From assembly GCA_951640165.1 (NCBI GenBank), contig OX621251.1, forward strand, positions 29,536,893 through 29,600,892: 64,000 bases of DNA, given 5' to 3'. This stretch comes from Pseudoips prasinana. Lineage: Eukaryota > Arthropoda > Insecta > Lepidoptera > Nolidae. Position numbers and translations under genes: made by a program. Positions 10,916 through 22,466 of the stretch are shown in pieces; the first letter of the stretch is position 1, and every line of letters begins with the position of its first letter. The notes under the pieces were generated by a model that saw nothing but the letters and a program-made list of their open reading frames with translations, was not told where the DNA came from and ran no database searches.

Positions 10916-11631
10916 TCATATAGATATTTAAATATGCGGCATGTATAAAATCATTTAGCAATGAGATTTAAATTATGATATTAATGATTTAGTTACCTAG
11001 CTAGCTAAATTAAGTTATTGTTAAAGTGATTATTTACATGTTTAAATATCGAAATTCATAGTGTTAGATCTGGGGGCACGGCAGTGCCCCTGCCAAGTCG
11101 AGCGCGAAGCAACACTGCCGTACCATCGTTTACTGGAACTATTTCGCATTGCATTTTCAGGCCCCTTTTTAAGAACCTCTGAATAGGACCAGAACTCTGA
11201 AATCATCCTGTAAACTATTATCAGACACTTGAAATCCAAAAATTCAAGTAGGTACAACATTTAGATCCGAAGCTAAGTGAAAGCAAAGGTAAACGGCAAG
11301 AATGTATGAGACTTTTTTACCGCGCTAGTAAAATTTCGTGTTACGGGATATTTTATGTTTTAATTGGTGGATAATGTGACAGAAAAGGCATTTTTAATTT
11401 CTTAGATTTTTAGAACTTGGGATATAAAAGTTATAGCCAGTTTTATTTTAAGGTTACGTTTGGTAATCTGTGGGTCAACCCCATGACCGTGGAAACATTG
11501 CAGTTCGAAAATCACTCTTACTGCCTAAGTAATAAAGATACTGTAAATATCAAAGTGTGTCTACTGATGTGGCAATGAAATGCTAGTGTTAACTAGTGTA
11601 CCAATGAAGATTGTTACATTATATTTATACC
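10916..11631. other. intergenic, nothing recognised
   Basis: AT-rich, with only short spurious frames. Confidence 0.35.
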
Positions 11632-12160
11632 GTAGCCACCGTAGCCTAGTTGGTAGTGCTCCTGCCTACGAAGCTGGTGTTCCTGGGTTCGAATCCCGGT
11701 AAGTGCAAATATTTGTGTGATGAGCACATCACACAAATATTTCTATGGACGCGTCATGGATGTTTTCTATGTATATAAGTATTTACAGCTGTGTGGTGAC
11801 GGCGACAAATATCAGAATCAGAATATCATCACCCCATCTCATCCCGTGGGGGGCGTAGAAGTCGACCCGAGGGAATATCTACCAGAGGATGGGCAGCAGC
11901 TTCCTTCTGAGTACTATGACCATCTTACTGCGATCGCCAACCCGCCTGCCAAGCGTGGCGATTATGGCATATCTCCCAAGACGATTCTTGAGGGAGGCTT
12001 GTCCAGCAGTGGACTTATTTAGCTGTAATGATGAAGTATTTATCTATCTATATAAGTATGTATATCGTCGCCTGGTACCCATAGTACAAGCTTTGCTTAG
12101 TTTGGGGCTAGGATGATCTGTGTGACATTGTCCCTAGATATTATTATTATTATTACATAA
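11632..12160 (+). mobile_element. tRNA-derived SINE, family F, split by a family D insertion
   Basis: The head carries TAGCCTAGTTGGTAGTGCTC (A-box region) and GGTTCGAATCCCGG (B box). The tail ends GACATTGTCCCTAGATATTATT. Family D is inserted at about 11781-12030 and flanked by AAGTATTTA on both sides. Uninterrupted copies at 36943-37196 and 63565-63823 confirm the junction. Confidence 0.82.
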
Positions 12161-12669
12161 ACATTGTTATGGTGATAAAGTAAATGTTGTAGCTCTTTTT
12201 AAAGTTTTTTACATGGATTTATTCCGAACCTGCCCCGAAAACCCTAAACGGGTCGCAAGTTAGGTTAGGAAGATGCAAAAAGCTATTATTTGTTGAAATA
12301 ATGAAAAGGTCTTTAATTCCATTAATGACATAGTTATAACCCAGTGTACATTTGTATGAGGTTGCGAGGGGTTATATATGAGTTTTTGAGTGGAGGTAAA
12401 TAAAACAATAGATTCTTTGTTTTTTGTAACTACATTAATTTTATTGATATTATTATTAATCTATCCTTAGTATTACTTCATCTAAGAATATCTTCATATA
12501 AGTACCAAACAATAATTGTCACATAGCACAAAGCAAATTGGGTTTATTGAGAACTTCACTCTCTTCGGATAATGCTTGTCTTCTTAGTCGGAGCAAACGA
12601 ATGTTGCATTTAACAACATTATATGATAAAGCGTCCTTTCGTGAATCCACTGTCAATAGATATGTAATA
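12161..12669. other. intergenic, nothing recognised
   Basis: AT-rich, no supported feature. Confidence 0.35.
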
Positions 12670-12977
12670 CTAGCTGTGCCCGTGACTTCGTCCGCGTGTT
12701 AATTAGTTTATTTCGCTTTTTAGTAAAATAAAAGACTTTTTCTAAAATAAAAGTAGCCTAAGTTACTCCTTATTACATCAGCTACCTGCCAATAAAAGTC
12801 CCGTCAAAATCGGTCCGGCTGTTTCAGAGATTATCCGGAACAAACAGACAGACAGACAGACAAAAATTGTAAAAAATGTTATTTTATAAAAATGTTATAT
12901 ATATTCATATTTATGTAGTAAAAACCGGTTATTTCAATATTACAAACAGACACTCCAATTTTATTTATTTGTATAGA
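12670..12977 (-). mobile_element. 308-bp non-autonomous Helitron
   Basis: Full length: minus-strand 5' TCTATACAAATAAATAAA after A, and 3' ACACGCGGACGAAGTCACGG then GCACAGCTAG before T. A GACA microsatellite lies inside. Confidence 0.85.
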
Positions 12978-13590
12978 TAACACGGAGGAACTGATGCGGA
13001 ACTCACGTAATATCTGCAAGATTATTTGCTAAATTGATGACATGTATCAAAACAACAGCAATAAATACCTGATAGAATGATTCTCTTAGCCTGTCAATAA
13101 ATAATTGCCATGAACAAAAAAAATATTGACGACGAAAATCGTTCCTAGTCTAAATCATTAATTATTACGATTTAATGCAACTACTGTGCTTTCTTAGGTA
13201 TAATTAATAAGTCTATAATTATATGATTTATATGTAATGTTGTCCCCATTTATAAATAATTTATTATAATTTCGACATTTATATTATTTTACACATGGCA
13301 ATTTCTGTAAACGTAACTGCGTTTAGTTTACGATTTTATTACGTTTATTTATTGAAAATAATTGAAATATTCTTTTTGATTTTATTAATTAATCCCAAGT
13401 TCTAAAAATATTTTACTTACATTAAAATCAATACCAACTAAGGTATTAATTTTAATGTAAGTATAATATTTTTTCTTAACAAGTGGTACAAATTATATAG
13501 CTGAACAACAACGGAAGTATGCGATACGAATTCTGCCATTCTCTTTTCACATTTTCGTCACTGACACATGATCATCAAAATAGAACTGGG
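12978..13590. other. intergenic with a 50-nt hairpin
   Basis: No gene. At 13414-13463 the arms TACTTACATTAAAATCAATA.. and their complement pair over about 22 bp with one mismatch around AACTAA. Confidence 0.5.
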
Positions 13591-13638
13591 ACTTCCCATT
13601 GACCTAGAGCGCTGAAATTTGGTACAGAGGTAGAGTTT

Positions 13639-13704
13639 AACGCCCACATAGAGAAAAAACTATCAAAATCCTAGTTTTGATGGTTTTTTCTCTATGTGGG
13701 CGTT
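13639..13704. repeat. 66-nt near-perfect palindrome
   Basis: Arms of 30 bp (AACGCCCACATAGAGAAAAA... and its complement) differ at one position around a 6-nt centre TCCTAG. Likely the core of a foldback MITE. Confidence 0.85.
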
Positions 13705-14187
13705 GGCATGGAAGATCTGGACTACCTGGTTGCCCTGATGAGAAACCGTAAGAGCACACCCAAACTATTAGCGTTATCGACCGACTGTGTTTGCAAAATT
13801 TATTCTGCGTAGTAGGACTCTGCTTTTAATATGAATATAAAATGAAAATTACCATATTCCTACTATCTATAACAATGAACCCTGCATATTTCAGTAAGAA
13901 TAATCAGCTTTCTGCGAAAATAAGTGAAATCTATATCTAGGATATATTTTTCTACATCTTGTTGGGAATGGTTCTGTCTATATTAAGATAAGAATTCAAT
14001 ATTATTAGTATAACATGGGAGACAAATGCAAACTAAGGGTCATGAAAAACGATGGACCCAAAGGTAACCGAAAAATCCCAATTTGTGTTGATTTCACGAA
14101 GTTTAACTAGACTTGCGACGTAGACGTACGATTGGGGTTTAATTGAAATAAAAACAACAATAGTTTGTTTTTCAATTTACTGTAATA

Positions 14188-14328
14188 CTAGCTGTTCCCC
14201 GCGGTTTCACCCGCGTTAAACATTATGAATTAAACCCCAATCGTACGTTCCATAGTTTTCTCGTGAGAGAGTAAAAAACATCCATGCATCCATTCTCACC
14301 AACTTTCACATTTTTAACGTAAGTAGGA
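14188..14328 (-). mobile_element. 141-bp Helitron containing an inverted copy of adjacent DNA
   Basis: 3' end CTAGCTGTTCCCCGCGG (plus view, A flank); 5' end is the complement of TCCTACTTACGTT after A. Inside, 14228-14248 is an exact 21-bp inverted copy of 14124-14144, which lies just outside the element. Confidence 0.8.
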
Positions 14329-14366
14329 TAATGGGAACTTGGTAATGATATTACTGATTATATTGG

Positions 14367-14575
14367 CTGCATGTGGTGAAGCGGTTTAGACAGTCGCCTC
14401 GCCAATTCATATCCGGGGTTCGATTCCAACTATTTGTGTGACCCATAAATAGTTGTTCTGAGTCTGAATGTATTGTGTCCGTCAATTATATGTTTGTAAA
14501 GTACCTACCCCGGGACACAGGCATTAATATTGCTAATGCGGGTGTGGCTTTAAAAAATAATAATTTAAAAACGCT
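14367..14575 (+). mobile_element. tRNA-derived SINE, family A
   Basis: Head GTGGTGAAGCGGTTTAGACA and GGGGTTCGATTCC; body TTGTGTGACCCATAAATAG; A-rich end. Diverged copy. Confidence 0.75.
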
Positions 14576-15010
14576 TAATTCCCGCCAAACTCAATTGTTT
14601 GACGGCGAGGCGCGCTTTGAAGTTTACAATTAAACCTACACTATTAGTAATAAAATGGGCATGAAAGTAAATATAGATAAACTCATTTAGTATTACTAGT
14701 TTGAAACGTGTTATCAATATTATATGATCTTTCACACGCAACTGGGAACATATCAGTCGGTCATTTTTCTAGAACCAAAGCCGATAGATAGCACTTCATA
14801 ATGTCATCTGAATGACGTCCACTGCTGGACAAAAACCTCTCCAAAAGATTACCTCAATATAATTGGGTCCATCATTTGGAGTGCTATCTGCATTTACAAC
14901 CTTTGTAATGGTGTTAACAAGGGAACTTGTAAATTGATCTACCGGTGTGTACCAGAAGTAGAGTACACCAGTAGAAAATACCATGCGGTATTACATATGA
15001 ACTCATATTT

Positions 15011-15226
15011 TATTATAATATCTTAGGACATTATTCACACACGGTCATCTGATCCCAAACTAAGCAGAGCTTGTTCTATGGAAACCAGATAACTGATATA
15101 CTACATATACCACTTTTCATTTGTAAATACATACTTATATAGATAATGACACCCAGACTCAGGACAAACAGACATGTTCATGCACACAAATAACTGTCCT
15201 GGGTGGGAATCGAAACCAACCACGCC
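15011..15226 (-). mobile_element. tRNA-derived SINE, family C
   Basis: It runs from ATAATATCTTAGGACATTAT (3' tail) to GGGTGGGAATCGAAACCAAC (decayed B box). Confidence 0.75.
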
Positions 15227-15343
15227 ACAAGCCCTTCAAAATGTTTTAAATTGAAAGTGGAAGGTGCTATTTTATTTTCCAATAATTCAACCTCTCCGGG
15301 AAAACTAGTTTTCGTTACAAAACGCTACAGAAATAAGGCCACC

Positions 15344-16383
15344 GCAGGTGTGTTCGTCAACTTAGCGGGTACACTTCATATAAATTAATATTTATGTTGG
15401 TAGAATGCTACTGCGTCCGTAGGCTTCCTGAGGATTCAGATTTAATGACCCTACACGTGTCCCATGGGTAACGCAGGTGTGTTCGTCAACTGAGCGGGTA
15501 CACTTCATATAAATTATTATTTATGTTGGTAGAATGCTACTGCGTCCGTAGGCTTCCTGGGAATTCAGAACAAACAGACATGTTCATGCACACAAATAAC
15601 TATCCTGGGTGGCAATCGAACCCACGAACCACCCATCGATAGTCCTGCGGTATGCAAAGCAAGCCTTTACCAACCACGCCACAGGGCCGTATTTCTTTTT
15701 TAATTGAAAGGGAATGTTGCTATTTTATATTTCCAATAATTCAACCTCTCCGGGAAAACTAGTTTTCGCTACAAAACGGCAGAAATAAGGCCACCGCAGG
15801 TGTGTCCGTCAACTGAGCAGGTACACGTCATATAAATTAATATTTATGTTGCTAGAATGCTACTGCGTCCGTAGGCTTCCTGAGGATTCAGATTTAATGA
15901 CCCTACACGTGTGTCCCATGGGTAGCGCAGGTGTGTTCGTCAACTGAGCGGGTACACTTCATATAAATTAATATTTATGTTTGCAGAATGCTACTGCGTC
16001 CGTCGGCTTTCTGAGGATTCAGATTTAATGACCCAACACGTGTCCCATGGGTAGCGCAGGTGTGTTCGTCAACTTACCGGGTATACTTCATACAAATTAA
16101 TATTTATGGTGGTTGAATGCTACTGCGTCCGTAGGCTTCCTGAGGATTCAGATTTAATGACCCTACACGTGTCCCATGGTTAGCGCAGGTGTGTTCGTTA
16201 ACTGCGCGGGTACACTTTATATAAATTAATATTAATATTGGTAGAATGCTACTGCGTCCGTAGGCTTTCTGCGGATTCAGATTTAATGACCGTACACGTG
16301 TCCCATGGATAGCCAAGGTGTGTTCGTCAATTGAGAACACTTCATATAAATTTATATTTATGGTGGTAGAATGCTATTGTTTG
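15344..16383. repeat. 129-bp minisatellite in two blocks
   Basis: Units starting GCAGGTGTGTTCGTC occur at 15344, 15473, 15796, 15927, 16056, 16185 and (mutated) 16314, with a period of 129 to 131. The blocks are separated by a family C SINE (15567-15687) and a second copy of the leading 108 bp (15236-15343 repeated at 15688-15795), so a unit of about 450 bp including the SINE was duplicated. The period is divisible by three, but most units have an in-frame stop on the minus strand. Confidence 0.88.
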
Positions 16384-16802
16384 TTATTATATTTATTTTT
16401 TACCAAAATCGGTATACATATATTCCAATATTGCCATGCAGATTCTGATGCGGTATTTTTTCATTCGAAGGCAATTTCTTTGCAGTAGTTCTTAACTATG
16501 TTTGGTTAATATCGGTCTACCAGTTTATCCATTCGATAATTTTCTTTGCGTAGATACTTTAGACACTTTAACGCCATCTTACCGAAACCTACACGGCTGA
16601 CAACGGCTAGGAAGCCAATACTTAGATCGGATAATTCCAACAGATGGCGCTCTAAATTATTCGTTTTGGAATAGGTACTTCTAAAATCAAAGTTTTTATA
16701 ATTAACTTTGATTTAATTTATTACTTTTAGCATTTTTAAACATGCTAAACTGAAAACAAGTTTCGGCCATTTTTAAATATACATAATAATAATAATTTCC
16801 AC
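16384..16802. other. intergenic, nothing recognised
   Basis: AT-rich; no gene or repeat family identified. Confidence 0.35.
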
Positions 16803-17155
16803 GTGACCGAATTTTGGCCACGGCGGCCAGTCTCAATGGAGACTATATAATTACGCAGGATATATTACAGTGCACAAATGTGTGCGCAAACACAGGGGCA
16901 CTTTCTATTCCATCACTCTCATGATCCGATGGGATAACTAGCGACACGACCGATAAGAGGTCAGGTACAGGACCCACGGCTTTACGTGCTCTCAAAGGCT
17001 GGGTTGTAATACTGCCAACACCCAGACTTCGGGCTGATACTGAGAAATTATTTTTTACGGAAAAATCCCAAAATCACTTTTTGGTCCAAGCCAGGATTTG
17101 AACCCAGGACCTCATTATCTGCGGTTGAACACGCTACCGCTAGACCAACGAGGTA
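16803..17155 (-). mobile_element. tRNA-derived SINE, family E
   Basis: Near full length in reverse: tail GACCGAATTTTGGCCACGGC, body CACTCTCATGATCCGATGGG, head CAGGATTTGAACCCAGGACC and CACGCTACCGCTAGACCAAC. Confidence 0.82.
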
Positions 17156-17643
17156 GTTTTAATTATATAGAACGTTTTACTGCACTCGAACAGCCCCAAA
17201 ACTTTTCTTTACCAAAAGCTTACACTTACATTAAAATCCCCTCATAATTTTTAACAGTCCCATCTGGTGTCCCGCACACAAATAGCAAGTGGTTATCCGG
17301 AGCAAGTGAACGTTGGTGTAAAAGAGGAAAAAAACTCTGCATTGTTGAAGAGAATAGGTCCCGAGGGTAGGGTCCTTTAATTGCGATGGACCTTTGTACC
17401 AACGGCAGCGTATGCGAAGCCTTATTGCAGTTTAGTTTCAATATGAACTAGGTTTTCAAAGTCAGCCCAGACATACGTTTGTTTTGTTGATTCTGCAGGT
17501 TTATTGGCGGTCTGATTTATAATACGTAGGCATACTTTCTACCGATTTGTAGTGGAAACATATGCGGTGTTTTATTCATGGTGTATAATAATAATATCCT
17601 GGGACATTAATAATAAAATAATATCCTTTAGACTTTATTTTAC
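17156..17643. other. intergenic, nothing recognised
   Basis: A 71-codon minus frame (17226-17441) has no recognisable domain. No other signal seen. Confidence 0.35.
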
Positions 17644-17895
17644 TGCTGTGTGGTGACGGCGACAAATATCAGAATCAGAATATCATCACCCCATCTCATC
17701 CCGTGGGGGGCGTAGAAGTCGACCCGAGGGAATATCTACCAGAGGACGGGAAGCAGCTTCCTTCTGAGTACTACGACCATCATACTACGATCGCCAACCC
17801 GCCTGCCAAGCGTGGCGATTATGGCATATCCCCTCAAGATGATTCTTGAGGGAGGCTTGTCCAGCAGTGGACTTATTTAAGCTGTAATGATGATC
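17644..17895 (+). mobile_element. family D LINE tail/SINE, intact
   Basis: From GCTGTGTGGTGACGGCGACA through GTAGAAGTCGACCCGAGGGA to CAGCAGTGGACTTATTTAAG and TGATGA. The coding-like end, with a TGATGATG tail, matches LINE ORF2 C-termini. Confidence 0.75.
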
Positions 17896-17898
17896 CTT

Positions 17899-18265
17899 TA
17901 GACTGCCTTGTTGGTCTAGCGGTAGCGTGTTCAACCGCAGAAAAGGAGGTCCTGGGTTCAAATCCCGGGTCGGGCCAAATAGTTATTTTGAGATTTTTCT
18001 GTAAAAAGAAATTTCTCAGTATCCGCCCGAAGTCTGGGTGTTGGCGGTATTACACCCCCGTGCCTCGGAGAGCACGTAAAGCCGTCGGTCCTGTACCTGA
18101 CCTCTTTCCGGTCGTGTCGCTTGTCGTCCCATCGGATCATGAGAGTGATGGAATAGGAAGTGCCGTGTGTGTGTTTGCGCAAACACTTGTGCACTATAAT
18201 ATGTCCTGCGCAATTGGCTAGTCTCCATTCGAGAATGGCCGCCGCGGCCGAAATTTGGTCGAGAA
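17899..18265 (+). mobile_element. tRNA-derived SINE, family E, intact
   Basis: Head GCCTTGTTGGTCTAGCGGTA and CCTGGGTTCAAATCCCGGGT keep A and B boxes, with 5 extra bases in the anticodon arm. Body: TCGGATCATGAGAGTGATGG. Tail: GGCCGCCGCGGCCGAAATTT. Confidence 0.85.
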
Positions 18266-18272
18266 GACATCA

Positions 18273-18505
18273 TCAATAATATCCTGGGACATTATTTACA
18301 CAAGGCCATTTGATTCCAAACTAAGCAGAGCTGGTACTATGGAAACCAGATAACTGATATACTACATTTCTTCTGTACATACATACTTATACAGATAATT
18401 ATACCCAGACTCAGGACAAACAGCCATTTCCATGCACACAAACATCTGTCCTGGTTGGGAATCGAACCCACGACCTCCGGCGTCAAAAGCAAGCATTTGC
18501 CAACT
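18273..18505 (-). mobile_element. tRNA-derived SINE, family C
   Basis: From ATATCCTGGGACATTATTTA to TTGGGAATCGAACCCACGAC. Nearly complete. Confidence 0.82.
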
Positions 18506-18769
18506 TATATACACAACTAGAGTTTCTATTCAACCGAGGTATTGTATTGTATCGTCATTATGGGTATACATTGATTTATGCCGCTAATTCTGGAAGTTTG
18601 TTCGCTGATTTCTATAGATTTGAGGGACACGACTCACTGCCACCTGATTCCAAACTTGGCCTAGAGCCTGTGACAAACTTGGTAATCAGACAACTCATTT
18701 ACATACTTATATATTACTAAAACTTCAACATTAACCACCTAATTAGACCTTTTTTTTATGAGGCAGGGG

Positions 18770-19167
18770 GAATGCCTCCGCATGCCACCCGCAAAAAGTG
18801 TCTGCGGGTGGGTATGTCGGACTTGCACCGACTAAACCTACCAGCCGTGGACTTCTCTTGGCGCCTGATGGGGGTCCATTTGTAATGTGTCCACATCTTT
18901 GTAACGTGGTTTGTTACAAACATGTGGACACATTACAAAAAATATTATAAAGGCGCAAGTTTATGAGTGTGTGAGTGTTTAATAATATTTTTTCCTGTTG
19001 GTCGAGTGGTTAGTAATCGTGACTGCTAAGCCAGAGGTCTTGGCTTCTATCACGAGCACGATTATTTATTTTGTGTCTAGGTCTAATTAGATGGGGTGCC
19101 GGAGCAGCAAACCCGCGTTCCCGGGACTCCCCCATCAGGCGCCAAGAGAAGTCCACGGCTGGTAGGT
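18770..19167. repeat. inverted repeat pair enclosing a tRNA-like SINE head
   Basis: AAACCTACCAGCCGTGGACT... (18833-18873) returns as its complement at 19126-19167. Between them lie a 61-nt hairpin (18879-18939; 27-bp arms, one mismatch), the start of a short Helitron (about 18944-18980) and a tRNA-like head (GGTCGAGTGGTTAGTAATCG). The Helitron sequence resumes at about 19168. Confidence 0.7.
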
Positions 19168-19383
19168 TTATGAGTGTGTGAGCGTGTACCTATGTTTGTT
19201 ACTTCTTCACGTCTAAACGCCTGTAACATAGTAAGAAAATCGATATTGTGTCAATTAGTAATACTAAATCGATTTGGTGTACTGGTTTAATTTGAATTGT
19301 CACGTTATTGAACGAAACGAAAGCAATGCACATATAACTTGTTTAATGTTTTTGAAGCAAACGTTATAGTTATTTATTATACA

Positions 19384-19686
19384 CTAGCTGTGCCCCGCGG
19401 TTTTACCCGCGTTAAACTCCTCCCCCATAGGTGATAGCGTGATAGTATGTAGCCTATATGTTGATCCGACCTCTTAGTAATATTCATGCAAAATTTGAAG
19501 TAAATATATGCAGTACTTTTTGAGTTTAGCTCGGACATACATACAGACAAACAGACACACAGACAAACATTCTAAAAACTATATTTTTGGCTTCGATATC
19601 CAATGTAGATCACGCCCCAAGTATCCTTTAAAAAAAATATTCAATGTACAGTTTTGACTTTCCTACGATTTTATTATATGTATAGA
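19384..19686 (-). mobile_element. 303-bp non-autonomous Helitron
   Basis: Minus-strand 5' TCTATACATATAATAAAATC after A, 3' ACGCGGGTAAAACCGCGG then GGCACAGCTAG before T. The stem CGCGG/CCGCG is perfect. The empty site is visible at the matching point of 41465-41862. Confidence 0.92.
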
Positions 19687-19856
19687 TAAGAAACTAATTG
19701 AATAACTGGTTAGTCGATTCATCAAAATCAGTTTCTATTGCATTCACATCTCTATGACCGGTTGTGTTACGAGGGAGTAAAACAATATTTATACTTTTAA
19801 ACTTTAAAATTTAATTCCCTGTTCAAACATCAAATCCATGAAGCGTTATGTCCTAA

Positions 19857-20694
19857 TCTATATAAATAAAAAGAGAAGTCCTGACTGACTGACTGACTCA
19901 TCAACGCCCAGCCCAAACCCTTGGCCCTAGAAAGCTGAAATTTTGCACAGATGTTTTCTTTATAACGGAGACAAGGAATAAGGAAGGATTTTTCGAAATT
20001 CAGCCCCTAAGAAGGTAAAACGGGGGTGCCAAGTTAGTATGAAACTTTGCCGTTTTTTAAGTTAGAAACATGAAAGTTGGTATTTGACCTTGCAGTTAAA
20101 AATAAAAAATATGTGTTTCAGGATTTTTGGAAATTTCACCCCCAAGGGCGAAAAATAGGGGATGTAAGTTTGTACGAAAAAAGTGTCAATTTTCAAGTTA
20201 AACGCATGAAAATTAGCATTTGGCTTTTTAGTTAGAAATAAAAAATATATTATTTCAGGATTTTTGAAAATTCCACCCCGAAGGTCATAAAATAGGGAAT
20301 AAAGTTTGTATGAAAAATGCGATATTTTTGAAGTTAAACGCATGAAAATGAGTATTTGGCCTTTCTATTAAAAATATATAGCATAAATGCTATATATTTT
20401 TAATTTTGGTGGTCATTTATAAAATATATAGCATAAATGCTATATATTTTTAATTGAAACAATCGATATGTATCCTTTGATGTTTTTGGGTTTATGATAT
20501 TGGGTCTTTTTTTTTATAACAGTAGCAAAGTAGTCTTTAGTTATATCTTAGCTAGGTTATTTATAGGTTAGGTTTTCTGAAATTTATATTGCTTTTTCTT
20601 TTAAAAGTTATATTTTTTAGATTAAGCTAGAAGTAAGTAGTTACATTGGTAATCATTCAAAATTGTCGTGGACAAAGTCGCGGGCACCAGCTAG
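19857..20694 (+). mobile_element. 838-bp non-autonomous Helitron with internal subrepeats
   Basis: 5' TCTATATAAATAAAAAGAGA after A; 3' GTCGCGGGCACCAGCTAG before T. Two and a half subrepeats of about 135 bp (motif CAGGATTTTTGGAAATTTCA) precede the 3' third. The same subrepeat occurs in reverse at 47940-48050 inside the helicase-bearing Helitron, which ties the two together. Confidence 0.9.
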
Positions 20695-20786
20695 TATAAT
20701 ATAATATGAAAATAATTACTATACAATTATGATCTTGATGCATGAGACTTCTTGGTACCAGTTTTGGTCATTCTCTTTTGGTATCG

Positions 20787-20865
20787 AATTAGCTGACACC
20801 CTGGATTAACACATAGGCTATAATTTATAAAGTTTGACGCAGGTAAAACCACGTGGCACAGCTAG
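20787..20865 (+). mobile_element. 5'-truncated Helitron 3' end
   Basis: AGCTGACACCCTGGATTAAC to GGCACAGCTAG, then T. The 5' half is absent. Confidence 0.75.
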
Positions 20866-21139
20866 TTCTATGTAAATACCTACTACCTTCTTATATACAG
20901 TACATACTCGTATAATGAATAACTAACAATAACAACTGATAGTCAAGTAGGTAAGCGAATATTTACAACCCACGCAAATGCACGAATTCGTTGATAAGGC
21001 AGAATTTACTGTCACATGTAGGGACTTCCCCGTCTAAGTATTGCTAGTTTAAAATAATTAAAAAAGAGGTAAGCTGCGAGTCGGATTCGGACATCGCATG
21101 TTCCGTACATCACATCATATTAAATTAAATAAATTTGCC

Positions 21140-21245
21140 TAGAAGAAATCACACCTAGCGATAAGGCCGCCATTTGTTCAATATTGATAACATACTCATA
21201 GTTCCTTGTATGCAATATTGTTTGTGTACTATAAAGAGTTACTTA
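21140..21245 (+). mobile_element. LINE 3' end relic
   Basis: It has GCGATAAGGCCGCCATTTGT and a degraded TATAAAGAG end; same family as 780-940. Confidence 0.5.
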
Positions 21246-21265
21246 AATGTTTATAAACCCTGAAT

Positions 21266-21440
21266 AATAATAATAATATCCTAGGACATTATTTGATCCC
21301 AATCTAAGCAGAGCTCGTACTATGGAAACCAGATAACGGATATACACCTTTTTTGTAAATACATACTTATATAGATAATTCCTAGACTCAGGACAATTAG
21401 AGATGATCATGCAACAAACTCTGTACTTGGTAGAATCGAA
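21266..21440 (-). mobile_element. degraded SINE, family C
   Basis: It keeps ATATCCTAGGACATTATTTG and CTATGGAAACCAGATAACGG; the tRNA head is eroded. Confidence 0.65.
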
Positions 21441-21653
21441 ATATTACTCGTTTTATAAAAGGTAAACGACCTAAACGAAAACCCTACAATACAATACAAA
21501 AATCTTTATTTACAAATATAGGTGGTGGTAATTTATAAAATATACTAACTATATTTCACCATTTTAGCATGCAAATCTTAAAATTAAGTCAATTACAATT
21601 TTATTACGATAGAATGAGATAGAATAATAATTGGGATAACATAATTAACTATA

Positions 21654-22466
21654 GAATATCCAAAAAATTTAGAAAAAATGTTGCAACAACTGTCAGATCA
21701 AAGTGCGAAAGCTGGACTTACAATGAACACGGCAAAAACAAAGATTATGACTAACTCTTCACAGACACATACCATCAGAGTCAACTCAGAGATAATACAA
21801 TATGTCGAAGAATACATATACCTAGGACAACTCATAGCGGCTAAAGACACCATGTACAAAGAGATCGAAAGACGGATAGCCAATACATGGAAGAGATATT
21901 GGTCACTCAGCGAAGTCATGAAAAACAAGGACATGCCTATCAAAGAGAAAAGAAAAGTGTATAATATGTGCATTTTACCATGTTTAACTTATGGTTGCCA
22001 AACATGGGCATTGACTGATACCTTAATAAACAAAATAAAGGTATGTCAAAACGGAATGGAGAGAAGCGTAATGGGCGTCAAGAGGAAAGATAGAATAAGA
22101 CTAGAAAAAATTAAAAATACAACTAAATTTAAGGATGCAAAAAACACATGTAAAACTTTAAAATGGCGATGGACTGGACATATGATTAGAGATACGAATG
22201 GAAAATGGACAAAAACCATAACAGAATGGTATCCCAGGGATGGGAAGAGAAGTAAAGGGTGTCAAACAAAAAGATGGGAAGATGACCTCAAAAAGGTAGC
22301 GGGTTCAGAGTGGACGAGAACAGCGAGAGACAGACAGAAATGGAAAGCTTTAGAGGAGGCCTTTGTCGGAAGACAAGCTGTGCAGTGAAACCGATCGAAT
22401 AATAATATGTAAATTTATTGTTTTATGGAACAGCAATAAAGGCTTATTTTATTTTTATTTATTTTT
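21654..22466 (+). mobile_element. 5'-truncated LINE insertion with 13-bp TSD
   Basis: The 13-bp repeat ATAATTAACTATA at 21641-21653 and 22467-22479 brackets an 813-bp insertion that ends in a TTTA-rich tail after an AATAAAGG signal. It carries the C-terminal ORF at 21678-22388. The target is itself a minus-strand LINE 3' region (about 21480-22740), so this is a retroelement within a retroelement. Confidence 0.93.
21678..22388 (+). pseudogene. LINE ORF2 C-terminal part (endonuclease/reverse transcriptase)
   Basis: A 236-codon open frame covers only the end of a non-LTR retrotransposon polyprotein. Near the start, LTMNTAKTKIM matches the region after the RT active site; LTYGCQTWAL (about residue 103) and KWRWTGHMIRDTNGKW (about 161-176) are C-terminal landmarks; it ends WKALEEAFVGRQ. 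The RT catalytic YXDD box and the endonuclease domain are absent, so it is a dead-on-arrival copy, although the frame is still open and therefore young. The family resembles the fragment at 56040-58330. Confidence 0.88.

Larger units (their letters stand above)
19217..20780 (-). repeat. unclassified about 400-bp repeat X, split by two Helitrons
   Basis: Segments 19217-19383, 19687-19856 and 20695-20780, read in reverse, align in order with the uninterrupted copy at 41465-41862 (landmarks AGTAAGAAAATCGATATTGT, CATAGAGATTTGAATG and TCATTCTCTTTT). The element type is unknown. Confidence 0.8.

Noticed and set aside
16104..16340. 78-codon frame with a 43-residue repeat in the minisatellite
   Set aside because: Most units have an in-frame TAA; openness here is due to a local mutation.
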